DNA from: Loripinus fragilis
Taxonomy: Eukaryota; Mollusca; Bivalvia; Lucinida; Lucinidae
NCBI GenBank assembly: GCA_964019695.1
Contig: OZ026524.1
Span: 62,875,066 to 62,939,065, forward strand
Reading direction: 5' to 3'
DNA: 64,000 nucleotides
The notes under the pieces were generated by a model. It was not told where the DNA came from. It did no database searches and saw nothing but the letters and a program-made list of their open reading frames with translations. This document shows positions 35,293-46,833 of the stretch, in pieces (the stretch's first letter is position 1; every line of letters starts with the position of its first letter). Position numbers and translations under genes: made by a program.

Positions 35293-35961
35293 GTGCCGCT
35301 CAAAATAACAGTACATAATCTGAGTATGCGCCGTATTCCTATTCGCATACAGGGTAAATGACATTTCACCCTCAGTCAAAACAGAAGATTCTTCAGTGTA
35401 ATATATATTTAATAAATCCATCACTGTCGTCTCCACCTGCTACGCTGTCGACAATAACCTGTAACAAAATATTTGCAGTCGTTACACATCTGTAACATTG
35501 AAAAATGACTGAAGTACATTCGTTTTGATTTTAAAAACGCGATCGTCTAAAGTAAGCAGGTTCATAAGAAAAATCTTTCTTGGTCTATGTGATGGACAAT
35601 GCAATGTCTAATAACATCAAGTCATAAAATGTTCAAAGAAAACGAAAGTGAAAGTACTAAATAAGGATATGAGGACATGTGTAGTAGTAAAATACAGTTT
35701 CAAGAATAATAATGTATCATATACGCGTTAACTGGATATAGTAGCCATGCTCTACAGCATTGAATAAGTTCAGATATATGTCGCGGACAAATATACAAAG
35801 ACAAAATAAGATGCTTGCGGTTTATTGTGTCTTAATTCTCCCAAAAACGATACACATTCAATAACACAAACCTATATTTAGGAATATTTCGTCCCGGACC
35901 TGTAACGCACTGTCGTCCAAAACCACCTTGCGTTGTAACAGACATCCCTAAGCGTGACCAT

Positions 35962-36109
35962 ATAAGCGTTCGAACGCAGGAGACTGTACTGAAAGCTCCA
36001 TGTCAATGCTGTTAATCCATTATGGACAAACATGTGCCGCTTTTTCCAAAATCAGCCCGAGATTATTTCATAAAGGAGCCTGAGCAGAAATGTTTTGGCC
36101 GTAGGCCCC
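35962..36109. other. Short spacer, nothing recognised
   Basis: Between the right end of the 2.7-kb transposon and the inverted minisatellite array. Confidence 0.4.
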
Positions 36110-36600
36110 GACTTCGGCAATTTTGTTGATGGTAGCCATTTTTGGCCCATTACTTTAAGGTAAAAAGTATGATAGAAAAGTTCGGTTGACAGCGGAATAC
36201 GTTTTTCCATAATATGCGCTTACAATTAAATGCAGAAATAGAAAATAAAATGTGTGGCCCATTTCTTCGTAAAGGGTGATAGAAAAGTTAGGGTCGCAAC
36301 GGCATGCTTCGTTACCAGACGCGCTTACGATTAACAGTTTTGCTCCTGGCAGCATTTTTGTGCTAGCTGCAATTTTGGTGCCAGCAGCAAATTTAGTGCT
36401 AGCAGCATACTTACAGTTCGCAGCAATTTTAGTGCTAGCAGCAACTTTTCTGTTGGCAGCAATTTTAGCGCTAGCAGCGAATTTACTGTTTGCAGCAATT
36501 TAGTGCTAGCAGCAAATTTACTGTTGGCAGCAATTTTAGTGCTAGCAGCATATTTACTGATGGCAGCAATTTTAGTGCTAGCAGCAAGAGGAGGAAGAGC
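36110..36600 (-). repeat. Inverted counterpart of the 27.4-28.1 kb array, with GCTAGCAGCAATTT minisatellite
   Basis: Blocks GGCCCATTACTT, GCGCTTACGATTAA and ATGCTTCGTTACCAGA are reverse complements of those in 27380-28090. From 36335 to 36590 the ~17-19-bp words CAGCAATTTTAGTGCTAG and CAGCAATTTACTGTTGG alternate about 14 times. The resulting open frame of LAA/AAIL peptides is an artefact of the repeat. Confidence 0.75.
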
Positions 36601-36699
36601 GACTATTCTGGCTCTTCTTATACATGGGCGTCAGTGCCATAGAATACAGCAGATGTGTTGGTGGGCCAATCCCTGGATTGAGTAGCAGCAGTATCATAT

Positions 36700-37011
36700 C
36701 GTTTTCCAGGAACTAGACAGGGAGTCTGAGTCAACAATTATTCAGTCATGTCGGGACATATTCCTGTCATCTAGGGTTGAACCAGAATCAAACAGAGGAT
36801 AAAACAGACCCTACCACTGAGTCACCGCGCTCCTCGCTTTGGCGAAAGGCATCTCTTAAAGCCAGTAGGGATCGGTCCTCTTTGCTTCTCTTTCACATGA
36901 TCAATTGTGATGCTTTGTCTATTGGAAAATACAGGAATGCTCTCTTTATAAATGGACGTGTTCTAGCGGTTATTCTTTTGTTGCTATTTATTAATGGTTT
37001 GTCGCTGCTCC

Positions 37012-37099
<88 letters not shown>

Positions 37100-37610
37100 A
37101 AGAGAGGGGGTCATTTTATGGAGTGGCTTTGGTGTACTTCCTAGTTTAGCAATCATCTTGCTGAGGACGAAATAGCTGATTGCTTTAAGTGTGATATGGC
37201 TGTCTGTGCTCTGTGTTTCTTCCTCGTCGTGCCGTGGCTTGGTCTGATGTATGTGATTGTTGTATTTCCTGGTCATACTAACTTATCTTTTTAGGTATTA
37301 TGTACACACAAATGCTGAAGATAGCAACGAAACTAACTCCAACAAAAAGCAACAGAGGAAATCACCACATCACCCAGTGGATCTCTCTTGTCTAGATGTA
37401 AACTTTTTCGGTGGCACCGTGTGTTCTCAGTCTGAACTCTGGATTAACTCTCAAGACGATGGCAGTGGATCTGCTTTTAATGAGAAATGGCAGTCTCACG
37501 TTTGCAGCAGCGCAGCCGCAAAGCTGTTGTGCGAAATTCTGCTGTTGTTTCCATTAACTAGATAGGAAGTCTGTGTCAACAATTATTCAGTCATGTCGGG
37601 ACGTTTCGTA
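36700..37610. repeat. 845-bp-spaced direct repeats around a GAGTATGATCAGG-family copy
   Basis: The segment AACTAGACAGGGAGTCTG...AACAATTATTCAGTCATGTC at 36711 recurs at 37557 with few changes. Between them lies a minus-orientation GAGTATGATCAGG-family copy (about 36960-37285) interrupted by a (TG)n run. The spacing and direct orientation would fit solo ends of a larger element or a simple duplication; not resolved. Confidence 0.5.
37014..37088. repeat. (TG)n microsatellite, about 37 units, then (GA)n
   Basis: An uninterrupted TG run from about 37014 to 37087, followed by AGAGAGAGAGAAAGAGAG. It creates spurious long frames (Val-Cys and Thr-His) on the two strands. Confidence 0.95.
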
Positions 37611-37869
37611 GTATTCTTGCGAATGCCATGCGACAAACTGCATCTTCGTCCATTTCGTATACGTCGTCTAAAGAGCGACCTGTTTATCAGGCAGAGCCTG
37701 CTGCTCTTATAGGAGACAACGTAGCAGAAGTAGTTTAGATTTTTTTTACAAATCCATGTTGACTGTATAGGTTTTGAAACAAGTGAGTTTCTGAGAAATT
37801 GAATCTGGTATGTATGCTCAAATCGCAGTGAGAACCTACTAAGAACTTGCATGGATGTGGTAAGCACCG

Positions 37870-38165
37870 ACAGAACCTGTTAAGAGCGTAGTGCGATCTT
37901 CTCCAACGTGGCATGGACGTACCATGGTCGTAGAATAAGCGTGGTAAGGTCGTAGTGAGAGCTCCATGGACGTAGCAAGGACGCAATGACAACGCAGTGA
38001 GAGCGTAGAGCAACCTTTCTCGTCCCTGTCAAGCTCACACCACATCAATAAAGTTCCTACTACGACTTGCTTACATTGCCATTACATGTACGCCCATGCC
38101 GTTCTTACTACGCCCTTACTACGTTCTTACTGCGTCCTGATTCGGCCACGTCCTCACTACGCTTT
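37870..38165. repeat. Palindromic repeat rich in ACGT(A/C)-type words
   Basis: The left half (CATGGACGTA, GTAAGGTCGTAGTGAGAGC, ACGCAGTGAGAGCGTAG) is the loose reverse complement of the right half (CTACGACTTGC, CTTACTACGCCCTTACTACG, ACTGCGTCC). A diverged fragment is at 44726-44825. Looks like a foldback repeat; no coding capacity. Confidence 0.55.
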
Positions 38166-38219
38166 TTTTGAACATGTCCAAAGTTCGACAACGCCCTTCA
38201 CGTCTATGAAGATCATACT

Positions 38220-39905
38220 ACTAGTACTGCAGATCTCAAGGCTGTCAGAAGGGTCTACTGGTCAGATCTTTGCAACATCTAGTGTTATATACCAAATGAA
38301 AATGTGGGGTCTCTAGTTTTTAAAAGTAGTTGATGACACCTCTGATTCTGAGTACTAACCGAGTTATCTCCCCTTGAATTACCCCACCCATTTTGATCAT
38401 ATTATAAGAGGTTATGATCATTAGCTTGTTAAATCATTGAGTTGAAGCGTCCAGGAAGAAAAATATACCCATCATTACTCATAACGGTACTTGAAAAAGT
38501 AGAAAAGTTAAGTTTTGATCAGAGAAATGGGCTTTTGAACTGTTTTGTTGGTCTTTTAAAGATAAATTATGTGTTAAAACTCCATTGAATAAAAATATAT
38601 TTGAAACTTTTAATTTAAGAATTTGCCCATTAGTGGTATGTCCTTAGAAATTACTAAAAATTTAAAGAACACTTATTTATCTATCTTATCAGGGTTTCTA
38701 GATTCCAATTTCTGTATACGGAATGCTCTGGGAGCAATAATAAGCATGTAAATACCCCACCCACCTATTACTACTGCAAATCTCATGGCTGTTTGAGGAT
38801 GACCTTGGTCATATTTTGCTAACATCTGGTGTCATATACATGTACATATACCAAGCAAAAATGTAGAGTCTCTAGTAAATAGAAATAGTTGATGACACCG
38901 CTGATTCTGAGTACTATTCGAGTTATCTCCCCTTGAATTACCCCACCCATTTTGATCATATTATAAGAGGTTATGATCATTAGTTTGTTAAATAATTGAG
39001 ATGAAACATCCAGTAAGAAAAAATGCCTGTCATTGCTCATAACGGTACTTGAAAAAGTAGAAAAGTTAAGTTTTAGTCAGAGAAATGGGCTTTCAAACTT
39101 TTTTGTTCGCCTTTAAAAGTAAATTTGGTGTCAAAACTCCTCTGAATAAAAATATATTTGAAACTTTCAATTTAAGAATCTGCCCATTAGTGTTATGTCC
39201 TTAGAAATAACTAAGAATTTAAAGAACACTTCTTTATCTATGTTATCAGGGTTTCTAGATTCCAATTTCTGTATGCGGATATGCTTTGGGGACAATACTA
39301 AGCATGTAAATACCCCACCCACCTATTACTACTGCAGATCTCAGGGCTGTTTGAGGGTGAACTTGGTTAAATTTTGCTAACATCTAGTGTCATTTACATG
39401 TTCATGTACCAAACAAAAATGTAGAGTCTCTAGTAAATAGAAGCAGTTGATGACACCGCTGATTTTGAGTACTGACCGAGTTAAGTCCCTTTGATATACC
39501 CCACCCATTTTTTATCATATTATGAGAGATTATGGGTGTCAGTTTTGGAATATAATCAAAATCATGCATTCAGGAAATAAATATAGCCATCACTATTCAT
39601 GACAGCACTTGAAGAAGTAAATGAATTTAGTTTTAGTCAGAGAAAAAGGGTTTGGAACTATTTTCTTCGTATATTATAGTTATATCCTATTTCAAAACCC
39701 AGCTGCTTTGAATAAACATACTGTATATTAGAAACTTTCAACTAAAGAAACTGCCCGCTAGATTTCTTTCTTTAAAAATGAATAATAATTTAAAGATCAG
39801 TGCCTCAGCTATGTCAACAGGGTTTCTAGATTCTAATTTCTACAAATAGAATGCTCTGGGGCAACTACTAGCATGTAAATACCCCACCCACCTATAAGAT
39901 GATGT
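38220..39905 (+). repeat. Three tandem copies of a ~558-bp unit
   Basis: TGATGACACC(G/T)CTGATT starts at 38331, 38889 and 39448. Shared words include TACCCCACCCATTTT, AAATACCCCACCCACCTAT and GGGTTTCTAGATTCCAATTTCTGTA. The third copy is more diverged than the first two. No protein-coding signal in common. Confidence 0.85.
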
Positions 39906-40369
39906 GAAAACGCTAACATTGATAAAAGTCTTATAATACTAAATCACCCAATTTTTTTATAGCCTAAATACGAAGAGAATAATTTCTGACAGTGTAACTG
40001 TATTGCAAGTGCGTTAACACGATCTTTCTTAAGATTGTCAAGCACACCCAAGAAAATCATTTTAGGTCACTAGTGGCACCAATAACCATAACTCTTGCAA
40101 GGCTAAACACAATTTACCTTATAACTTGAATATATGTTACCATTTATACCTGAAACTTACTGGGGTTAATATACTTAGTACGCCAAACACAATTATAATG
40201 CATTAAACTATCTAGATATTCTAGGAAGAGTTACTGCCCTTGATTATTTTTACCATTTGCATGGAAAAATGAAGTAAATAATAATAGCTCAATAAGTTAA
40301 ATTTGAAAACTTATTTTCTAAATAGGATTAAATCTATCCTGAACCAATGCTATGCCAAACTGCAGATTA
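39906..40369. other. No gene seen
   Basis: AT-rich unique sequence. Confidence 0.5.
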
Positions 40370-41010
40370 AAAGGGGTACGTGCATTAAGAGGCTATTTTG
40401 GCTCCCCTATGAGGTCAAAAAATAAAATTTGCTCTTCACAAATTTCTTCTTATCACTTTATTAGAACAATAGCCAAAGTGTAAAGTTCTAGTATTGATTC
40501 GACTTTTACGGTTGCTATGGTAACAAAAATGGCCACCAAAATAGGCTGAAAATAGGAAAATGGCCATTTTGGGGCAAATTTGAGACAGGTAACAGAGGAA
40601 TTAATATAGAGCACAAGCAAATACCAACAAAAAATTTAACAGATGATGAGAATTATCACGGCACATAATATATTAAAAGGTTATTTTGGTATTTGCTTGT
40701 GCTGATATCTTATTCTTAAAAAATCGGTCTCCAAAATTCTCCAATTTGGCCTAAAATAGCAATTTCTCTATTTTAAGCCTATTTTTTAGCCATTTTGGTT
40801 ACCATAGCAACCGGTAAAAGGAAAATAAAGGCAAGAATTTTACACTTGGGCTATTCTTCTAACAAAACACTAGGATGAAATTGGTGAAAGTAAGTAAGGG
40901 TGCAAATATCAGGAATCGATACAATCAAGTACCACACCTGACCCAGGAACTTTCAGGGTTTTTTTTGCTCTAGAGGGGGCCAAAAAAGCCCCTTAATGCA
41001 TGTACCCTTT
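40370..41010. mobile_element. Foldback element with long imperfect inverted arms
   Basis: Left end AAAGGGGTACGTGCATTAAG and right end CTTAATGCATGTACCCTTT are inverted, and the pairing continues through GGCTATTTTGGC, CCAAAGTGTAAAGTTCTAG and GGTTGCTATGGTAACAAAAATGGC on the left with their complements on the right. The arms extend over ~200 bp each. The right arm is interrupted at about 40891-40948 by a segment holding the 41-bp module. No coding capacity. Confidence 0.75.
40902..40942 (+). repeat. 41-bp module, copy 5, inserted in a foldback arm
   Basis: GCAAATATCAGG...CACACCTGAC, one substitution from the others. The left arm of the foldback element has no counterpart, so this ~57-bp segment (with flanking TAAGTAAGGGT and CCAGG) looks like a small insertion. 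Confidence 0.8.
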
Positions 41011-42235
41011 GTTTCTGCTACATATTTCTATTTTTTTTGAACCACGAGTTGCTGTCCCTTAATGGCAAGACTCACACATAGAAAATGGATCTTTAATCGA
41101 ATTTTCCTCCAATAACTTGCTTACTGAGGATCTGATTGCAATAAAATATACGAGCCATTTGGTTTTACACATCTTTACAGCATCTTTTGTATTGCTTTAG
41201 CGATATAAAATACTGCATGGAACATGCATTATTGCCCTTGATTTTGCGTCGTTTTAAGATTAAAAATCAATATAATAGGCCTTATAAATAAAGGAATCAA
41301 TGGTCCCAAAATATTGGTGAAATATTGAAATTTCCTTCATTTTATATAATTTGATGACGTTTGCATTTGTCTTCCTGTATCACCCAACATAAATGTGTAT
41401 CTGCATTTTATTCTTTCATCAAATCAGAGTGAACGATCATTAACAAAGTGGGTGAGGTACGAATATACTGACAATCTTAATGGCTTCATATTTCATCAGA
41501 AATGATGACTATTCTAAATCTAAACAGTATGTAGCTTTTAAGTTTTCTATATACAGATATTATGTATCATTTTCCTGCTTTGCTTAGATTTTCGTCTATG
41601 CTTTGGAAAACTAATGCTTTTTTGTATCTTGTTAGTTTTAGGTACCCTAACACTTTAGATAAACCAAATTAATTTGCTAAACATCCTTTTCAGGACGATC
41701 CTGCAAGACATACTGTAACCTACAGATTATTTCATTAACCTCAAATGATAACCTTACTTACTCACATTTTCTCGTCAAAAGTCCGCTCTATAAATTTACA
41801 ATGAGCTGTTTTTAGTCTTTCTTACTCAGAAATAAATGTACTTCAATTTCATACCACTTTCAATTACCTTATTGCAATTGAAGTTATAAATTAATCATAT
41901 TTTTCCAAGAACTTGTTTCTAAAATACACCAAATAAACAGGGCCTGCAAATGGTTGACACTATTTCTATCAGATCTAGATTATAACACACCAAGATGTTG
42001 ACAAAACATTGTATGTGTTGAATCTTAAGTCATTGGTAGTGATGACAGTACAATCAAAATTATGTTGAACCTGTCCAGTTCTCAGAAAATTTAGCATATA
42101 CAGTATGTATGATGTTTCTCTAATGGCAACGTTTATATAATGGAAACCTCACAGTACTTTGATGCTATTCGCGTTTGTATTCCAAAAAGGTGACAACAAT
42201 AAAGCATAATAAAAGAGAACCACTGGACGATACTA
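41011..42235. other. No gene seen
   Basis: AT-rich sequence without recognisable exons or repeat ends. Confidence 0.5.
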
Positions 42236-43350
42236 CATTGTTCTAGAACTTAAGTGGTTCCAGAGAAGATTTTTTTATGTTTTAACTATACAAGCCAATG
42301 TAAAACATGTGATCCCCCTGGGTGGGGCCCTTTTTTTAATAAACTTGGCAGCTTCAGGCCTTGTGGGTCAAACAAGAAGGGTTAATTTGTGCTTTATTTA
42401 AATAAACCTATATAGCCTTCATGGCTTGTTTTTGTCTGCATGGCCATTATTTGAACAGACTCAGTGGAGGTCTACTTTGTGATGCTACATACTAAATATA
42501 ATGGCGTTGGACCATGTGGTTTCAGACAATTTTTTTATATTTGCTGTAAAAAACTATATAAAACCAAGGGCCATAATTTGAACAAACTTGGTAAAGTAGC
42601 ACTAGTTGACGCTATAACTCTGTGAATATTGTTTTATGCTTTCCCTATTAAAGCTTATGTAAAACACGTGGCCCCCAGGATGGGTCCATTTTGGCAAAAT
42701 GGGCATAATTTTAACAAACCTGGTGGAGGGGTCTACTAGATGATACAAATACCAATTATCAAGGCTGTATGCCAAGTGGTTCCAGACAAGAAGATTTGCT
42801 ATGTGTACCTTATATAAACCTATGGAAAACATGTGAATCTGGAGCGGGCCACAATTGGCCCTAGGACCATAATTTTAACAAAATTAGTAGAGGTCTACTA
42901 GATGATTCTACATATTTAATATCAAGGCTCAAATGGTTTCAGACAATATTTTTTCATGTTTCCCATTTTAAAAAAAGCAAGTGAGTATGGTCAGGAAATA
43001 CCACAATCACACTCTGCAGACCAACCCACAGCCTATGTAAAACATGTGAACCCAGAGGCGGGACAATTTGTGGCCCCATGGGCATAATTTGAACAAAAAA
43101 GAAAAATATCTACTAAATAATCCTACACAAAATATCAAGGCTATCAGCCTTGTGGTTTCAGACGAGAAGATTTTATCTATTTTTACCCATGTGATCTAGA
43201 TATACTATTTCATCAATTATTTGAGAGGGCCATATAAGGACTATTCCTGTCCGCCAAATTTGATTAAATTCAAGCCATTATTTTAGGGTGAGATATCGTT
43301 TGAAGCAATTGTTGATGACGCACGACGGACAACAGACATCCAACGATAAC
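42236..43350 (+). repeat. About six diverged tandem units of ~150-190 bp (mollusc-type dispersed repeat)
   Basis: The order CCTATGTAAAACATGTGA-CCCC / GGGC(C)ATAATTTGAACAAACTTGG / GGTCTACTAGATGAT-CTACA / ATATCAAGGCT / GTGGTTTCAGACAA-AAGATTTT recurs along the block. A 50-bp piece of the GAGTATGATCAGG family (42983-43033) is inserted in one unit. Non-coding. Confidence 0.7.
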
Positions 43351-43399
43351 AATAGCTCACTTTGAGCTTATGACTCAGGTGGGCTAATAAAATATACTA

Positions 43400-44830
43400 A
43401 ATATTGAGATTTTAAATATGTCTATTTGACCTTGACCCTTGACATTTTAATAGGTCATAACACAAATTTTAACTCTCACATACAAAAAGTGTAGACTATC
43501 ACTTATTTTGATGAAACAAAATTGACGAAATATGGCAATTGAACTATTTCCATATAGATAAAGATTTTTTATGAAAAGTTCGCATTTTCCTTTTGCATTG
43601 AAACTATTTGCAAACAGACACACGGACAAACACAGCTTTTGGTACATGTATCACTGGTATTGACAATTTATTTTAAATGTTGTTTTCCAACCAATACCAT
43701 ACAAGTCATAACAATATTGTATTAACGTGTCCTTATGAATAAATGCAATGCTCTAGACCAACTGTATACAGCATATGCATAATCCTATATAACGTGTGTG
43801 TACGGTTCAAGGGCCTTAACTGTGTAAGTACTCATCTTTAACAATGTCATTAACTGGATTCTGAAGTCGTACATACAGACAAATATTTTGGTATATATGA
43901 CGCTTGATGTTAGCACAATCTTACCAGCATGGTTCATAAGGAGAGGAATTCTGGCCAGTCGTATGTGGTAGTATAAAGCGGTTATCATCTTGACGTGATT
44001 CAAACTGAGGCCGTTACGGAATAGCTCACGCCTCGCTTGATTGGGGTATTTATTCCTCTTTGGTGGCAAAGAATATGTTTAATTTAAGTATGTAAGACTA
44101 GTACTTATAAGTTAAGCTTCAAACAGGCACAAACTATACTTTTACTAATAAACAGATACATAAAATACGCATTTTTTGTGATTTGGGGGGTATGCCTATT
44201 TGACCTTGACCTTTGACCTTGAGAAAGGTCACAACTTGATTTGAAGCTTGACCTAAAACAAGTGTATGCTGTTGCTTACCTTGATGAAAATAAAAAGATG
44301 AAACTTGCATTTTGAACTAAGTTATGGTTAAAAATTGTGTTTATGAAATATTAGCATTGCCCTTTTACATTGACACTATTTACAAAAAGACACACGGACA
44401 AACACACCTTTAGGTATCGTACATGTTGAAACTATATTTCAATGTTGTTTTCTAATCAAATACCATATAAATCATAAAAATATTTCAATTATGTATGCTT
44501 ATTAGAAATTAATGCAATGCTATCTGCCAACTGTATTCAAAATTCTAATAACCTGTTATAATGGGTATGTACGGTTCAAGGGCCGTAACTCTGTTAGTAC
44601 TCATCAGCGATGATGTCATCAACCGGATTCTGAAGCTGAACATACAAACAAACATTTTGGTATATGTCACTAGATGTTGCATCGATCTGACCAGTAAAGT
44701 CCTTAAGGAGAGGACTTTTGGCCAGTCGTCTGCTCTACTAACGCTCTTATCGGTTTCTACTACGCTCCTACTACGTACTACAAATTCTTACTGCGTCCAT
44801 CCAATTTTTCAAGGACGCTATGTGTATAGA
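43400..44830 (+). repeat. Two diverged direct copies of a ~700-bp segment, ~770 bp apart
   Basis: Shared landmarks: CTATTTGACCTTGACC, AGACACACGGACAAACACA (43617 and 44389), TGTACGGTTCAAGGGCC, ACTGGATTCTGAAG / ACCGGATTCTGAAG, and GGCCAGTCGT (43953 and 44720). No conserved reading frame. The end of the second copy joins the ACG-rich repeat at 44726-44825. Confidence 0.75.
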
Positions 44831-44955
44831 GGGTATTAGCGGTTAACCAGGGCTTCGTGCACATACCTGCACTTGCAACTGACAACAACCTCCTGAATCA
44901 GTGGCAGGAGGAGAAGGACCGTAGAAATTATTTCATGTTCAATCTCTACAAAAGC

Positions 44956-45032
44956 CTGGGACCGGGCAGGGATCGAACTCACGACCTCTGGCTCTCAGTA
45001 AGAAGCATTACCGACAGTGCTAATGGGTCCGG
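44956..45032 (-). repeat. tRNA-derived SINE-like segment
   Basis: The minus strand has TTAGCACTGTCGGTAATGC (A-box-like) and, 30 bp on, GTGAGTTCGATCCCTGCCCGG (B box GTTCGATCC). The spacing fits a tRNA, but the stem pairing is incomplete by eye. Confidence 0.45.
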
Positions 45033-45172
45033 TAAAAAATACGCATTTGTGTCGATTGATAAGAAATGTTCATTATCAGCAGATCACATGCAGTCAGTGT
45101 CTTTAACCCCCATCGTCTGTTAGGAAACATTTCATATAAAGTGTCCTCTGCAAAAATTGGCTGCTGCATCTA

Positions 45173-45375
45173 CAGTAAAACCTGTGTATAACGGCCACTC
45201 TCAAAAAGACCTAAATTGTTTTTCAAGACTAATTATCGCTTAATGCAGGTCAAAAGTATTGCAGAATTCTCCGAGGGGAGCATTTTGCAATACTTTTGAC
45301 CTTCAATAAGCTACCATTTGTCATTAAGATATTTGTTTTGTCTATTTTAGTGGCCGTTTTACACAGGTTTCACTG
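45173..45375. mobile_element. Tc1/mariner-type MITE with CAGT(A/G)AAACCTGTGTA ends
   Basis: Starts CAGTAAAACCTGTGTATAAC and ends in the inverted GTTTTACACAGGTTTCACTG, flanked by TA at 45171-45172 and 45376-45377, 203 bp. A second inverted pair, GGTCAAAAGTATTGCA and TGCAATACTTTTGACC, lies inside. Palindromic, non-coding; the TA duplication fits Tc1/mariner. Confidence 0.85.
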
Positions 45376-45499
45376 TAGTTACTCAAATCGCAGACTAATT
45401 TCAGCAAACAGACAAACAGGGGGACGCTGTGTCCACACTGTTTGCTACAGTACAGTTTAAAAAAAACAGCAAATGCCACACAACAGAGAGGCACTGAAA

Positions 45500-45715
45500 G
45501 GGGGTCCCATTATCCCATATCCCTTTAATTATTTTCAAAAATATACTATATCCCTAAAACAGATATGGCAAATATTCCCAAAATTCAGAAAGCATTGTAC
45601 ATGTATCCCCATATCCCTTAAATTGATCCAAGAATCCCGAATCCCTTTAAGTATTTACAAAAATATCCCGTATCCCTTTAAGTGTTTGGCCAATATCCCT
45701 GTATCACTAAAAAAC
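45500..45715 (+). repeat. ATATCCC-TTTAAGTATTT minisatellite
   Basis: Irregular ~30-bp units (CCCATATCCCTTTAA, TATCCCGTATCCCTTTAAGT, CAATATCCCTGTATCAC). The second half is shared with 60078-60190, where it lies at the same place relative to the sulfotransferase exon, so it belongs to the duplicated block. Confidence 0.75.
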
Positions 45716-45747
45716 CCTCCAAAGCCTAAACAGACAACATTTTAGAG

Positions 45748-46103
45748 TCAATCCTCTGGCATAGAATAGTTCAGACGCATTCCAAATCTCGATTCCAAGA
45801 CATCCGACACTTTGTCAATAGCTATGGTAATGTTACCAACCATCTCAGCCGTGTACAACGTCTTCAGCTTCACTGGTTTCTTAGCTCTATGGAAAGCACC
45901 TTCCTGATTGCTGACAGCACATTCCAGAGCAGTGGCATTGACTGTAATGTTAAGAAATTCAAATATTCTTCCAAGTTCATTTTGCAGATCTTTGAGTAGA
46001 CTTTCATAATTTAGTACATGGAGGTGTCCGGTATAAGTTCGTAGGACGATGCTGTTGATGTTTTGCCATTTTCTGATATGCGTTTGGACAAATTTCGGCC
46101 ATT
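45748..46103 (-). CDS. Duplicated terminal exon of the WSCD-type sulfotransferase gene (alternative or stranded copy)
   Basis: On the minus strand a splice acceptor (AATATTTCAG) ends at 46104, and 117 codons follow to TGA at 45750-45748. The peptide begins (E)WPKFVQTHIRKW and holds HVLNYESLLKDLQNELG and RIFEFLNITVN, then a Cys and an ending of SMPED. This is the C-terminal part of the sulfotransferase domain in WSC-domain proteins. It has the same 356-bp length as the exon at 60403-60758, with seven base differences by eye, three of them changing residues, no frame break and an intact acceptor. The phase fits the donor at 63460. Expression would need splicing across ~17 kb that includes the whole transposon nest, so it could be an alternative 3' exon or a dead one. 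Confidence 0.75.
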
Positions 46104-46208
46104 CTGAAATATTGAGTTAACATACTGTACATTCTTGCATATATACTGTCGTACCAACCAAGAGTGTCAGTGACGTAATATTTTGTTTACAATTGCTAAG
46201 TAAAATAC

Positions 46209-46833
46209 ATAGAGGATATTCAATTTTTTGGAATGAATATGCCATTTATTTCATCGAGTGAAGCGAAAAATGCATATTTCATGAGTAGCGAAGCCACGAA
46301 TGAAATATACATTTTCTCGCTTCACCGAGATGAAATAAATGGCATATTCACGACAAAAATTTAAATTTTCTTTTTATTATATACCATTTTAAGCGTAACG
46401 ACTTTTTCGCAGTAAATGACGTCATACACGTTCGCACATTGCGTCATATTAATGATGACGTTGCATAATGTACAATGACGGCCAAAACTGAAATCATAAG
46501 AGCAGGAGTAGAAGAAGTGAAACTTTCAGCAAAATCTGACAATTTTATTACCAAAATTTTCCTTGCGATCTGACTAAGAAATTGAATACCCACACTTTGT
46601 GTTTTTGTCCACTAATAAGGAAGCTACAGGCGTTTGAAATTCTGAAGTGGGCTCAAGGAAGTCAATGGAGAAAGCAGAGGACATCCAATTCCACCCTTGA
46701 AATACAACTTATATTTTCACTTCAGTGAAAATACAACTTTTTTATATTTTCACGGCTGTGAAATACAGTTTTTTTAAAAATGCATTATATTTAATCAATA
46801 TTTTTCTGTATTTCATTACTTTGTATATAATAA
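46209..46833 (+). mobile_element. Element B, first copy (~625 bp), inside MITE A
   Basis: It is absent between AGTAAAATAC and TAACGTGTACAC in the sister copy (60866). The start ATAGAGGATATTC is followed by a ~115-bp palindrome whose arms are GAATATGCCATTTATTTCAT and ATGAAATAAATGGCATATTC. It ends CTTTGTATATAATAA. Terminal inverted repeats are not evident and the exact borders are uncertain by a few bases. No coding capacity. Confidence 0.75.

Larger units (their letters stand above)
33263..35956. mobile_element. 2.7-kb non-autonomous DNA transposon with 48-bp TIRs and 5-bp target duplication
   Basis: The left end CACGCTTAGGGATGTCAGTT continues through ACAACGCAAGGTGGTTCTGG. The right end (35909-35956) is the inverted copy with two or three changes. 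ACCAT flanks both sides (33258-33262 and 35957-35961). Subterminal GGACGACA words repeat inside the left end (33304, 33350, 33392). No transposase frame was found. A GAGTATGATCAGG repeat (34045-34349) and a tRNA-like segment (35215-35292) sit inside. The superfamily is open; I would not assign it from the 5-bp duplication alone. Confidence 0.75.

Noticed and set aside
36276..36685. Hydrophobic LAA-repeat proteins
   Set aside because: Translation of the 17-19-bp GCTAGCAGCAA minisatellite; the frame breaks when the period shifts.
36777..37276. Long frames on both strands near 37 kb
   Set aside because: Created by the (TG)n run; poly Val-Cys and Thr-His peptides.
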